Origin: Alnus glutinosa
Lineage: Eukaryota; Streptophyta; Magnoliopsida; Fagales; Betulaceae
Assembly (NCBI RefSeq): GCF_958979055.1
Contig: NC_084887.1
Location: 33,706,620 to 33,770,619, forward strand
Length of the DNA: 64,000 nt
Direction: 5' to 3'
The notes beneath the pieces are model-generated. The model worked only from the letters and a program-made list of their open reading frames with translations, did no database searches and was not told the origin of the DNA. The translations under genes were made by a program, and so were the position numbers. Every line of letters starts with the position of its first letter. Position 1 is the first letter of the stretch. Positions 33,901 to 47,902 of the stretch are shown piece after piece.

Positions 33901-35222
33901 AAGGAAAGGTTGGGAGAATTCTCCAAATTCCTTAGATTGGAGGTGGGGGATGGGAGCAGGATTAGATTTTGGCATGACTTGTGGTGTGGAGATTCGATTC
34001 TGAAAGAAGTGTTTCCTGATCTGTTTGGCATTGCTCGGGTGAAGGATGCGTCAGTGGCTGATAATTTGGAGAGTTTGGGCGGGTCCATTCAATAGAACGT
34101 GAGCTTTATTAGAGAGGCTCATGATTGGGAAGTCGATGTTTTTGCCTCTTTCTTCCAGGTGCTGGGCTCTACCAAGGTGAATTTTGAGATGGCAGATTGT
34201 CTTAAATGGGTCCCGTCCAAGAAAGGTGTGTTCAGGGTGAAGTCATATTTTGGTTCTATGATGTGTGCTGGAGGTACTCGGTTCCCATGGAAGTGTGTGT
34301 GGCGGTCTCAGGCTCCCCCGAGGGCAGCTTTCTTCACTTGGTCTGCAGCTCTAGGCAGAATTCTTACCTTGGACAATCTTAGGAAGATGAACATAATTAT
34401 TGTGGATAGATGCTGTCTTTGCAAGCGGGATGGGGAATCAGTGGGCCATATTCTTCTGCATTGCGATCTGGCCTTAGCTCTATGGAACAACATTTTCTCC
34501 CGCTTTGGTATTTCATGGGTCATGCCTAGGAGTGTGCTTGACTTAGTTGCTTGTTGGTGGAAGTCTGGGAGATCTGGGAGCGCTACTTCTTGGAAGATGG
34601 TGCCTATTTGCCTTTTTTGGTGTATTTGGAGAGAAAGAAACCTTAGGTGTTTTGAGAATCTAGAGAGCTCCCTAGAGGAGGTGCTAGAGTTGTTTCTCCA
34701 TACCTTGTATGTCTGGTCGATGGCTTATTTGTACCCTTTATCTATCAGCTTTGCTGAATTTCTTGCTTCTTTTTCGCTTTCTAGTTAGGTGTTTCCTGTT
34801 GTATACTTCTAGTGTACGTAGGGGCGCCTTACGCTTTCAATAAAACTATCATTACTTATCAAAAAAAAAAAAAAAGTTTGAAATCATTTAAAATTCCATC
34901 TTTAACTTATCAAAAAAAAAAAATATAATTCTATCTTTAATAATAAATCCCAAGTCCTCTTCTCTTTTCATTGCATCTCTTACTTCGTTAACATGGATCA
35001 TAATTGCATGTGAATAACTAATCCCTTTCCATGCTCATGTTTATGTGGAGGCAGGTGGGAGAAGGATGTTGTGGGCATGGTTGAGCAAAGGGAAAGGAAG
35101 AACAAGATTTTTGTTTCTTTTGTGTGTGAGACACTGAAAGCTGAGAAAGCAGCAGAAGATCATATCAGGCAGTTTATGCCTAAATTAGCTGGACTAAACG
35201 CTATTGGTATGTGATGCAGTCT

Positions 35223-35271
<49 letters not shown>

Positions 35272-36562
35272 CTCTGTTTTATAACTTGTATGGAAAAGAT
35301 TCTGTTATCTAGGCAATGGTCTAGGCTCTCCTACCTGCTTGGTTTCTTGACACACAGCTGTTTAAATATTGTTATCAACTCGTAGTGTGTTGGTTTTTAT
35401 TGTCCACTCTAACTTCAGTCATTTGTGCAGTGCACGACTAGCATGTGTGAGACTCCTAAGTAATGTGAACTTCTAGGCTTCTAGCCACTATGCTTTTGAC
35501 CATTTTGGAACAGAAAGATAGATTAGGTAAATATAATTGCATAAGGGATGTTTAGAAGAGAATATAGGGAAAAATTAACTTCTTATAGCTACTAGGACGG
35601 TTTTGGCTTGCCTATATATATCAATGCTTGCCAGATTTCAACTTCATCCTTTAAAATGACATCTGAATTGTTTCTCAGACTAAAATGAATTTCTCCCTTG
35701 TGTTTTCTTTTATCTTATTTTTCATGTTAGCAAAAAGACAATAGCCTTTGTAAGAGTGGCTATGCTAAAAATGCAACTCAGTTGAAATTCTTAAAATCAA
35801 CTCATTTTGACTTTTCCGAAGGAAGCAGACATCATATGTTGATTACTATGACAATTAAATTCCCTGAAGCTAGACATGAAACTTGATTTAGGATATTGTT
35901 TGGGTGCAACCTATAGGATTCTACTATGCAGGTTTGGGTTGGTTCCTGTTGGGGTGTTTGGGTTTCCTCATGTTTTTGGGGTTTGCGGGTTTTTTCCTTT
36001 TTCTTCCTCTTTCCTGTTTTGGTGTTCTTTTGTATACCTCCTATATGCTTAGGGGCACCTTTACGCTTTTTATATAATTTCTCTGATTACCTATTAAAAA
36101 AAAAAAAAGGATTTTACTATGCAGGTCACTGCAATGATTTTTAAGTCATATTTGGAGCGCATTATTTTTCTAGGATCAGAATTGCAAGAATAATTGCAGT
36201 AGTAGCATGTCCCCATAGTTTCAGAATTAGAACAAATTTTACTGCGCATCCTTTATCCTATACTCAGCGGGTCAGCAACAACACCATATCGCCAGCTTGA
36301 GCTTGAGCTTTTCCTTCAGTTGCCTTTCCTTTGGTTTCACAGGGCCACAACAGTATACTTCTAATAGCAGTAGACTAAAGCTTCTGTTCATTATGTACAG
36401 CTCTTTTATACTGTGATTTAATGTCAAAATTTTATATCTTGAAAATTAAAATGCCTGTCGTCCCTTATTTGAGAACTAAATTATGCAGTTAACATCGGCC
36501 GGATGAGCATTGCAGGTATGGACTTTGAAGCAGAAGAAACAGAGCTTTTACAGGATGTATGA
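30962..36562 (+). CDS. conserved plant protein of unknown function, 159 aa
   Basis: Five exons at 30962-31061, 32341-32414, 32956-33035, 35055-35206 and 36489-36562 join in phase with GT-AG borders (480 bases with stop). The protein starts [20 protein letters not shown], continues [59 protein letters not shown] and [20 protein letters not shown]. The exon pattern and the ungarbled reading across four introns argue for a real gene. I recall highly similar small proteins in other plants but cannot give a function or name. There is no signal peptide or membrane segment. Intron 3 carries a 1.5-kb LINE fragment and intron 4 a short LINE tail; neither disturbs the splice sites. Exons 4-5, but not 1-3, are duplicated at 58.6-60.1 kb. 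Confidence 0.8.
33362..34889 (+). mobile_element. 5'-truncated LINE in intron 3
   Basis: The insert spans 33378-34873, ends in a poly-A run and is flanked by AAGTTTGAAATCATTT on both sides (33362-33377 and 34874-34889), the mark of target-primed insertion. It encodes the C-terminal part of a plant LINE ORF2: the end of the reverse transcriptase region ([29 protein letters not shown]) and the zinc-binding zf-RVT domain ([17 protein letters not shown]). The reading is broken by a stop after GMDRDAW and by frame changes, so it is a dead copy lacking endonuclease and most of the polymerase. Confidence 0.85.
35229..35268. repeat. CT microsatellite in intron 4
   Basis: About 18-20 CT units just after exon 4. 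The duplicated copy at about 58822 has fewer units. Confidence 0.85.
35915..36126 (+). mobile_element. LINE 3'-tail insertion in intron 4
   Basis: A 174-bp insert (35934-36107) ends in poly-A. It is flanked by AGGATTCTACTATGCAGGT and AGGATTTTACTATGCAGGT (one mismatch in 19), so it is a very short 5'-truncated retroinsertion. Its end (AGGGGCACCTTTACGCTTT) resembles the tail of the larger LINE in intron 3 (AGGGGCGCCTTACGCTTTC), so both belong to one LINE family. Confidence 0.8.
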
Positions 36563-37575
36563 TCCTATGAATATACTTTTTATCCTTGTTTATACTTAAG
36601 TGGATCGCAGTATCATGCATGCAGTTCATTGTGATCTTTGCTCGTATTTCTTGTTTTTCAGTTTTGGTCAATTTTGATGCTTTTGAGTTTCCCTAATACC
36701 AACTTATCTTTTGGGTCGGAAATATAAACCTTCTTAAGTCAAAATGCAAAGGTGAAGCCATGCTCCACTTATGAATCCTCTGCATACTGGTTAAATTCAA
36801 ACATGGTCTATATGGTTTTCATTATTATTAAAACACTCTTCGGGTTTTAGAGAATGATTAGATTGGCCCTTTGGGCTTTTTTGAGTTTATAAGATTAGTT
36901 CTTTCGTTCACCTGCCATTAGGCCTGTTTTTCACTTGTACAAAAAAACCAAAGATTATAAAACGTTGTTACGTGTGCGTCTTTTCCATATCAACATATTT
37001 CCTAAAACAAGAAAGGAGGGTGGGGTGACGGTGGGAAAAATCCCCTCTGTAGGTGGTGGTTGGGTTCTAAGGTGATCCACGCTCAACCCCGCGGAAGCGG
37101 CTTGCAGGGAACCCCCATCTTAAGGAGGTGGTCGGTCTCCCGCGACCCACCTCCCATGCTTTCAAGAAAAAAAGAAGATTATATTCTAATTATTATCTTC
37201 TCCCGTTGAAAATGCACAAATTTTTAGAAAAATCAGTAGCATATAAATTCTCGTTTATATATTTCAACTTTACAATGTTACCTTTTATTTTCATATTGAA
37301 AAATGGAAAATATATATATATAATGAATATGACTGGTGAGTAGCGTCACTACAAAAAACCCTACAATTGGACGTGTGTCTATAGTACCGGTTACAGTAGA
37401 CATGCGTCCAATTAGTCACGTGTCTTTTTGACAGCGTGGCTAGTTGTATAAACACCCCAATTGGACACATATATAAAATACACGCGTCCAATTGGACACG
37501 TGTATTATTACACGTGGCCAACTGTTATTTTTTTTCCAAATATATATTAAAAAAAATAAAATTAGTTTTGTGTTC

Positions 37576-37578
<3 letters not shown>

Positions 37579-37611
<33 letters not shown>
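37579..37611. repeat. poly-A tract
   Basis: A run of about 30 A inside the CACTA element; the copy near 61184-61219 is slightly longer. Confidence 0.7.
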
Positions 37612-37613
<2 letters not shown>

Positions 37614-37780
37614 ATCTTATTAACTATATAAATTTGTGAAATTATGGTGTACATAGCATATACACATAAGATACACGGGTCCTATGCGTATGCTACTGAT
37701 CTAATTTACTAATATTTCTAAATTATGTGTGTGATATGTCATTATTCAGTATATGAGTATTTCATGTTGACGACGTACAG

Positions 37781-38544
37781 GAGAGGATGATGCAGAGTTT
37801 ATCCAGTGATCCAGCCGCCACGCAGAGCGTCTCAGCAGACACGGTGCGTTGGGCACCGAACAACGCGTACAAACAGGCGGTTGGGAGGCCTGAGTACGCG
37901 GGGAGGGTTCGGCAGGTTGGGCCGAACGTTACACCTGTTCGGGGGACATATTTCTCATACAGGCCTCGCTCACAGGGGAGACCATCTGAGGGCACGTCTC
38001 GGGATTGGGCCGAACATGCCCGGAAGATGGAAAAAATCCAAGCGGAGCTACAGGCTGTACGAGAGAGGAATGACACGTTGGAGCAGCGCATGCAACAATT
38101 CGACACCATGGAGCAGCGCATGCAACAATTCGACGCCATGGAGCAACGCATGCAACAGTTCGAGGTCTTCATGTCCTCAATGGGAATATCACAACCATGT
38201 CTTGGTGCTCAGTCTTCACCTGCAAACGTAGGTAGTACGTCGTCAGTTAGTAGTGCATCTGCAGGTATGATTTATATTGTGTATAGGACAAAATTAATTT
38301 CAATTTGTTTTCATTACCCCTTTAATTTTGCAAGTAATATTATATACTTTAATTGTCTATATTATTTGCAGGTAATGCGATAACGGTTGGTACGTTGTCG
38401 CCTATTGGACGACGGCTAAGCCAGCACTCCCCTGTCGCTACACCTTCGCCCGCTATACCATCCCTTGTGCAGCAATCGCCGGTTGGCAAGAATACGTCTG
38501 GGACGGTACCTCGTGCTTCGCAGGGACGCCCTTCGGATTTGTAG
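37781..38544 (+). pseudogene. 3' part of a CACTA transposase-type gene
   Basis: Two exons (37781-38264 and 38372-38544) join in phase and end at a TAG. The reading includes [29 protein letters not shown] and three near-repeats of EQRMQQFD, a short coiled coil. The GRPEY...VTP region is typical of the plant En/Spm-like transposase family (Ptta type). The 5' part of the gene, with its DNA-binding and catalytic regions, is absent. It is a deletion derivative inside the CACTA element. Confidence 0.7.
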
Positions 38545-39943
38545 ATATTTTGTGTAATTATTTTTTGTTTGTAAAGATTTGCATAGTTAACAAATACGTT
38601 ATTAATTATTGGTTTATGTAATTTGATTTTGTGATATTTTTGGGTAAAATAAATATTGCGTTATTTGTGGTCGGAAATAAGAATATTTTTTTTAAAAAAA
38701 AAAAATTAATTAACCCAAACAAATTTAAAAAGACAATAACAAAACTAAATTGAAAAAAAATTTCAAATTGTATTTTTTATTTTATTTAATTCTTTATTTG
38801 TATTTTTAATTTAATTTAAAAATACAATTAAAGAATTAAATAAAAAATTTAATTAAATAAAAAATATAATTTGGAATTTTTTTTTTTAAAAGAACACAAA
38901 ATACACACATGTATTGAAATACACGTGTCTGACAGTTGGACACGTGTATTGTAATACACGTGTCTGATAGTTTGACACGTGTATTACAATGCACGTGTCA
39001 AAATGTGCAGTTAGTGACTTCCAGGTCTAACATGAGTCGCACGCGTGGCGATTTACATGTGGCAACCTGATCGACACGTGTACAGTGTCCGTACACGTGC
39101 CGAAATGCATGTGGCAAATGTCAGCAATTTTTGGAGTGCGTGTAACAAATGTTTTTGCCTTTTCTTATAATCAACTATTGTTTTAAGGACACAAATTTCT
39201 TGCAAACCAACCATTAAAAGTGACATGTCCCTTAGCATGTGAGAATTACATGTTTTTTTTAATAGCATGTGTTTTTCTCGTGCTTTTTTAATAGCTTAAA
39301 GAATGCATGTCGCTTTTAAATACTGGTTTGTAGGAGTTTCTTACAAATTAATTTGTAGGAAATTTGTCCTTCTAAGAAAGTCAAAAAAAAAAAAAAAAAT
39401 TCGAAATATTATTTAAGATATGGAAGAATTATCATTGTTCGCTTTCCAAATCACATAATAAAAAAGGAAATATTGCTTATTTAGTATTTGAAGTTTGTAG
39501 TTAATATTTTTGAATAAGTAGCCTACTTATTAGAGATCTTTAAGATACATTTGGATAGCTTTTTTCTTTTTTCTTTTTTTCTTTAGCAAATACAAGGAAA
39601 AGGGAAAAGGGAATTTCAAGGAGCAAGGGTAATTAAAAAAATAATAATAAAAAATAAAAAGTCCTCAATTGTAGGGAATTTCAGTCCGAAATAGTCCAAA
39701 AAAGAAAAAAAGAAAAAAAGAATAGATATCCAGGCAGGAGGTGGTAATCACTGATCGAAACGCTCTCAGAAGTAAATAAAAATAGGAAAATTCACGCTAA
39801 TTGTTGTTCGTGTTTCCTTTACCGACTTCGTTTTCCTTTCCTCCCAAGGAATTGTAAAGAAAAAAAAAAACAAATTCCAAGTTTTACCGTAGAGTTTTCC
39901 TTATCCCTTTAGGAAAAGGTAAAAGCGTCCGAAAAATCACCTG

Positions 39944-39953
39944 TATATAAATA
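39944..39953 (+). promoter_or_regulatory. TATA box of the CDC48-like gene
   Basis: TATATAAATA lies 120 bases before the start codon, followed by a pyrimidine-rich leader (CTT repeats at 39990-40030). It is the best core-promoter match here. Confidence 0.6.
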
Positions 39954-40051
39954 CCTCACATCAGATGCCAAATTAATTCACTGCACGCTCTTGTTCTTGC
40001 TCTTTCTTGCTCTTCTTCTTCTTCTTTCTGTTTCTTTGCGTCTTTGTTTAG

Positions 40052-42487
<2,436 letters not shown>

Positions 42488-43279
42488 AGCCTCGGGCTTT
42501 TCAAGATTTGTTGAGTTTTGCTGATTTTTCCCCATTTTTGCCTGAGAACATTCCAATTCCATTATGTGTATTCGGCATCCTTTCAAAAAAATAAAAAGTG
42601 TATTCGGCATAATAGATTGTCTAGTGTTGAGTTATGAGTTCCAAGGTTTATACGATCATTAATTTTAATGATTCTACAAACCATGAAATGACTCCTATTC
42701 TTTTAAGGCAGGGTGTAGAGAAAATCAAGAAAGCAATTAAAGCAACTAGTTTATCATAAACCAGTGTGTATAGATTATTGCGCACAAACCAATCTGCCCT
42801 GCAAATACATATACGGATCGAACATAAATGTACAGTACACGGGTATTACATGGTTTCCACATTAACATTTTATGTAATGGACGATTTAAAAGGTTAGCAG
42901 CTGTTTTTGGCCTTTCGATGGGAAAAATTTGGCAAGGCCAGGCCAGACTGAAGCAGCAGACTCGAAAGTCCATATGATATTGCGATGTTCTGGTTCAAAC
43001 TTCCACCAAATAAGTTGAACAAAAGGCTCATCACATGTTTTACCTTCCCAACTTTATGCTCAATGATTAGAAATCTGTCCAAGGAAAGGATGTCTTGTTA
43101 GAATATTAACCAATAACCCTTTCACAGATATGATAGAAAGCACAAAAACTACCTAATATCACATATATGATAGAAACAGCAGCAGCAAAGGAGTATAGAA
43201 GTCTAGTACTCAACTCTGCTGTCTTAATCCAAACTAATTGGGGTTGGCTACATGATTCCTTTCAAGTAAAACTGACTAA

Positions 43280-43334
<55 letters not shown>

Positions 43335-44000
43335 GAAAAGAAAATAAAAAGAAGAAGAAAAGAAAGAAAAGAAAAAATCTTCTGGATAAACTTTGACATG
43401 TTTTAGACATAAATTTTGCTTCCAATAAGAGGTTAGCATAATTGCAATACTCAAAATTGACAACAGAGGAAGGGTAAGACAAACATACATAAGCATAAGC
43501 TATGATTAACTTTAAATCAAGGCAGTATTTGTCATCGAAGGTGCTGTGTCTTAAACTAATAGAGTAGCTATTCAGAGACTAAGTGATGCGTAAAAATATC
43601 ATTATTGGAATTCAACATACTTGATGCCCAAAACCAAAATTTCAAGTCAATACGGTCTGAGCTGTTGTTCCTGATCTCACAACTACCTAGTTATACAGTT
43701 AGTATACACACATAAAGCTTACTTAAGCACATAAAAACCCATGCAACTTGCCTAGCCTCCATGAAGAACACACACGCCTACGTGAAAGTTGGCCAAGCAG
43801 GGTTGGGAAAGTCTGGTATAATTCTATAGATGACTAAAAATGTGCTCAGAATGGTTAAATATTGATATTGCTGCAAAGTGCAAAGTAAGCTTATTGATGT
43901 GGATGTGCTGCTAAAAAAATCACTTCCATGATCTTCCCAAAGTTCTAACAGAACATGGAAATACTTGGTGCAAGAGGATACCTGAGTTTCATTCCAACTA
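42488..44000. other. convergent 3' region between the CDC48-like and F-box genes
   Basis: No gene seen. It should contain the 3' ends of both flanking genes. A poly-A run of about 44 bases with A/G-rich continuation lies at 43287-43375. Confidence 0.5.
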
Positions 44001-44747
44001 TCACTCCAACTCAGATGCCTCTTCTGAATCAGACAAAGGTAAGAGGGTGCAGATCCCAAGCATATGTCCATTGAGACACACATAATACTCAATGCAATCC
44101 TCATAAGCACCCAACCTGCAGCTGGCACTTTGTGGTATCATCTGAGCCTGCAGCATGTTCCACAACTTTGCCTTACAATAAGGGCACACCTCTGTTGGAT
44201 GAAGCTGGGCCCCCCTTTTGATTAGCATCTTCCGCACCTTTGACATTGAGAACGACTTGAAAACTCCACGGAAGAATCCCACATCCCCCTCTTCCCCTTG
44301 ATCAAGATGTTCACAAGGGTCAGACACATATAAAACATCTGTTCTGCATTGTGGCAAAAGAAAACTCTTCCCTGAGGTCCTAGAGAACCGGGTCCTATAA
44401 ACAAAATGGCCTGGGATTTGAATGCTATTGAACAGGCCACCTTTCTTACATCCTGAACAGTAAATAAGTAGTTTCCCCAGTGCTCTCCAGTTCCCATCAA
44501 CATTGTGACTCCCACTAGATTGCAGATCAAGCATCATCTTTGGTGCTCTTGTTCGGCAAAACTCCTTCCATAGTACTCTCTTTGCAAGATCATCAAACCA
44601 CTTGCATACACAGGACAGAGTAGCAATTAGCTTAGGGTTCCAGTTCAAATGTTGAAATACTAGGAATATCACATCTTCGCTTAGATGGCCTTTTGTGCAT
44701 CGACAGCTTGCTGAGTGTATGCATCGATACTGCTTTGTTAGAATCAT
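44001..44747 (-). CDS. EID1-like F-box protein
   Basis: One coding exon, 248 aa. The start is taken at MILTKQYRCIHSASCRCTKG because an acceptor (TTAATAG) lies ten bases upstream and the codons before it are leader. Residues about 18-60 (HLSEDVIFLVFQHLNWNPKL, then VCKWFDDLAKRVLWKEFC) are the F-box, which binds SKP1 in an SCF ubiquitin ligase. The rest, with YCSGCKKGGLF, CEHLDQGEEGDVGFF and CPYCKAKLW, holds paired cysteines conserved in the EID1/EDL family. That family includes Arabidopsis EID1 (phytochrome A signalling) and EDL3 (abscisic acid responses). I cannot tell which member this is. No damage is seen. Confidence 0.88.
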   Translation of the reverse strand: MILTKQYRCIHSASCRCTKGHLSEDVIFLVFQHLNWNPKLIATLSCVCKWFDDLAKRVLWKEFCRTRAPKMMLDLQSSGSHNVDGNWRALGKLLIYCSGCKKGGLFNSIQIPGHFVYRTRFSRTSGKSFLLPQCRTDVLYVSDPCEHLDQGEEGDVGFFRGVFKSFSMSKVRKMLIKRGAQLHPTEVCPYCKAKLWNMLQAQMIPQSASCRLGAYEDCIEYYVCLNGHMLGICTLLPLSDSEEASELE

Positions 44748-46100
44748 TGTCAGCCACCTATTAACAAATATCATAAATCCTTGTCAAACATACCAAGAAA
44801 AAAAATTCTCTTAGTTAAAGTTCAAACTGATGACATTTGGTGGCTAAGTTTTCATCCAGGCACTACAGACAAGAAGCAAAATCAAAAATCATGATCTTGA
44901 TGGAGGAATTCCAGTAGAATAACAAAATTTCTAACACTAGAGTTAAAAGGCAAGAGCATAGTTCCAGCAGTCACATCTCAACCACAGAAAACGTAATTAG
45001 ATCAAGAGGCCATTCTTAGTATGCTGAAATGCAAGTAAAACGTGCTATTCAAGAAAGCTGATTCAAAAGCTTCAAAGTCGATACATACACAAATGCAATT
45101 TCCTCATCCCCTTGTCAAGTGCACAAAAACAAAAGAAATGGAAAATATTGCCTGTATCTACAAAAGTAGTGTACATTTCCCTGGTACACTATTGGTGTCA
45201 CTTTTTCCATATGGCTATTATTCCACTACCTTAGAAACTTCTCCAATATACACGAAAAAAATCACCTCAATATCCATGTCGACATAAATTGCAGTCCATA
45301 AACACTTCAATTTGTACAATGAAGTATTCCCAACTAAGCAATAAAATTTAGATCTAAAACAGAAAGTCCATCAAAGTCCGATTACTATGGCATATGAGAG
45401 CTTAAAAGGGTTTTTAAGCAATATAGTGCAATGACATTCACTTAACTCGCACATATATTACTTCTTCTACTTGCGTAAGCAATGATTCAGTAAGTAAAAT
45501 GTAACAATTCAACATCTTAGTAGAATTAGGACCCACCTGAAAATTCTTCAAATTCCACAAAGCCCACCAATTACGTTATTTTCAAGAGCCCAAACGTGGG
45601 TTATCAAAAGAAGAAAGGCTGAACTAGTATAATGATATGGGTAGCTATACATTTCGAATAGAATTCGGTTGCAACTCGTTAAACAAAATCCAAACAATTT
45701 AAAGCAAAAGGCATATGTTAATTGCCAATAATCAAATCACTTTCAGTCACGTGAAAATTAACTAAATTTCACTGACTTTTCTCAAAGCATGCCAGTCAAT
45801 TCTAAAATTCCAGATCTGCATGCACTCCACATCAAACTTACACAACTTGTTTCACAAAATCAACTAAAAATTTAAGCAGCAAATCAGTTTCAACGAAAAC
45901 CCACAATAGTTCTCGACTCCATTCTACAAAAGAAGAACGAAAATCAAGACCTTTACAAAACCAAAACAAAACCTATGCAATGAATCCGAGAGTGGACCAG
46001 ATCGTAACTAAAACGAAATCGAAGACCCAAATTCTCACCTGAGCTTACGAATCCCCCATTCCGCGCAGTCCCAAAACCCTAGAAAACCCCCAACTCTGCG
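44748..46100 (-). promoter_or_regulatory. 5' leader of the F-box gene with a ~1.3-kb UTR intron
   Basis: On the minus strand a donor, CAG|GTGAGA, lies at 46039/46038 and an acceptor, TTAATAG, ends at 44758, giving an intron of 46038-44758. Leader exons flank it on each side. The 1.3-kb AT-rich stretch between has no coding content. A first intron in the leader is common in such plant genes. Confidence 0.6.
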
Positions 46101-47023
46101 CAGACGAAATTCAACAGAGACTTAGGGTCAGCAAACCACAGAAAAAAGCAAAGGAAAACCCAGAAAAGAGAAACGAAGCGAAAAAAAAAAAAAAAACAAT
46201 TACACGCAAGGAAGCATCGGGAAATTTGCTTTATGGGTAGGGGCAGTTTCGTAAACTAAAAAACACAGTTACAGAGAGGCATTGCAAGCGAAACGCAGGG
46301 CTGGGAGCGTCTGAGGAGAGGAATGGCATGCCCTCCACATCGAAGAAGAAATGTAATATATTGCTAAGGAAAGTATGAGTGACAAAGTAGTCGGGATTTT
46401 AGAGGAAAGACGAATGGCAGTGCGCCACGATTGGAAGTTTGGGATGACTGGCTAGGTGGCGGATATTTAGAGTCTGACCTGGCATTCGTGTAGTGGGGGG
46501 TCATTTTCGGAGAAGATGACCAGTGTTTTTACTGTTGAAGTTTAAATTGTTTTGTCGGGACCTGAGAGATACATTTTCAGAAGTCAATTCTGTGCAGAAG
46601 ATTCTTTGCGTGTAAGTGGCATATGTTGATTGGCTACCCTGTCCACAGATTTTATTTTCTTTTCTTTTTTCTATTATCCGCTCTGTTGTTTTTTTTTAAG
46701 ACAAAGCGTACCTTATAAGATTGATTAGATTTGTTTTTTTATTTTTAATTGCTTTTTTGTATTTTTTAAGATTAGATGGTGGAATAGGATCCTCACCAAT
46801 TTCAACTTCAAAATATATAAGAAACAATTTTATGGTTTAAAACATATTTTATTGTATTTAATTATGTATATGATATTGCGTTATTTAAAATTTTAATAGA
46901 CGTGGCAACGTATTTACCTTCTCTAAAATTTAATTTTGACTATAAAATAATTTATCTCTCTTTCACTTCAAATAGAGAGGATTCTGATTCAAAATTTTAA
47001 TTATTATTTTTAAATTGAGTAAT

Positions 47024-47138
47024 GCTATGGGTGATCTTTTTATCTTTTTAAATTAATGTGATTATTAAAATTGTCAATTTGAGAGTCACATTAATTTGGG
47101 AAGATAAAAAGGTAATTTCTTATGAGTAATGCTCAAGG
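47024..47138. mobile_element. small MITE-like hairpin
   Basis: CTTTTTATCTTTTTAAATTA with ATGTGA is mirrored by TCACATTAATTTGGGAAGATAAAAAGG. GAGTAATGCT occurs just outside on both sides, directly repeated, so it may be a 10-bp target duplication. Confidence 0.5.
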
Positions 47139-47172
47139 GAGAACCAAAACTTTGAGTGAGGGGACGAAATTG

Positions 47173-47203
<31 letters not shown>

Positions 47204-47696
47204 GGAAGAAACTAATTTTTTAGTCTATTTCATAAAATAATAATAATAATAATAATTTTTTTTTTTTAAAAAAAAAAAACAACTGTTTTTTAATAAATGT
47301 TTTTTTGGGGGACTCAAGAGTCAAGCCTCCAAGCTTTGTACAAGGTGGTCCATCTTTGAAAGAAAATTGTTTCATACACACAGAGAGAGGGGGTAAATAT
47401 ATATATATATTACAATAAAACCTGTTGCAATGCGAAAGATAATTGTTTATCTCTTAATTAGCTATTTTATATTCTTAAGCCATTTTACTACTACGGTTAA
47501 AAAAGAAAAACAAAAAAAAAAAAAAAAAAAAAGGCCTTGCTACTATATTTCTTTCACACTCCACAAGATGTGCGAAAAACTGCACATCTTGATCCTGTGC
47601 AATGTGAAAAGAAATATAATTTTATTGTTATATATTTGACTTCTCACTCTTTTTACTTCTTTTTTTTTTTTATTCTTTTTTATTGGTTACAGTAAA

Positions 47697-47902
47697 TTAT
47701 GATCTTTTCAAATTATTTGTTTAAATTTGAGAGAATTTGACCTAGTGATTATGAGAGACCACTTATGAGACCCACTTGACCGGATAGTAGTTGGGTAGCC
47801 CAATTTTTAGTTGGTTAGGTGAATTCTACAAGTGGTATTTTACAATCACATGTCCAAATTCTCTCAAATTCAGATAGATAATTTGGAAGTATTCTAATCG
47901 GT
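47697..47902. mobile_element. ~205-bp MITE-like inverted repeat
   Basis: Inner arms CAAATTTGAGAGAATTTG-type are mirrored exactly around CCAAATTCTCTCAAATT; outer arms with CAAATTATTTG mirror more loosely. Non-coding. Confidence 0.5.

Larger units (their letters stand above)
37344..39141 (+). mobile_element. CACTA (En/Spm) element, 1.8 kb, copy 1
   Basis: The element spans 37347-39138. It begins CACTACAAAAAACCC and ends TTTTTGGAGTG, whose reverse complement is CACTCCAAAAA. Both sides carry the 3-bp target duplication CGT. Subterminal regions are packed with ACACGTGTC-type motifs in both orientations (37360-37530 and 38910-39080), the form of binding sites for a CACTA transposase. The inside retains only the end of a transposase gene, so the element is nonautonomous. 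Confidence 0.8.

Noticed and set aside
33398-34788. Three plus-strand frames in intron 3 as host genes
   Set aside because: They are broken pieces of LINE ORF2 with poly-A tail and target duplication.
43248-43496. Minus-strand frame rich in Phe
   Set aside because: Translation of a poly-A/AAG tract read in reverse.
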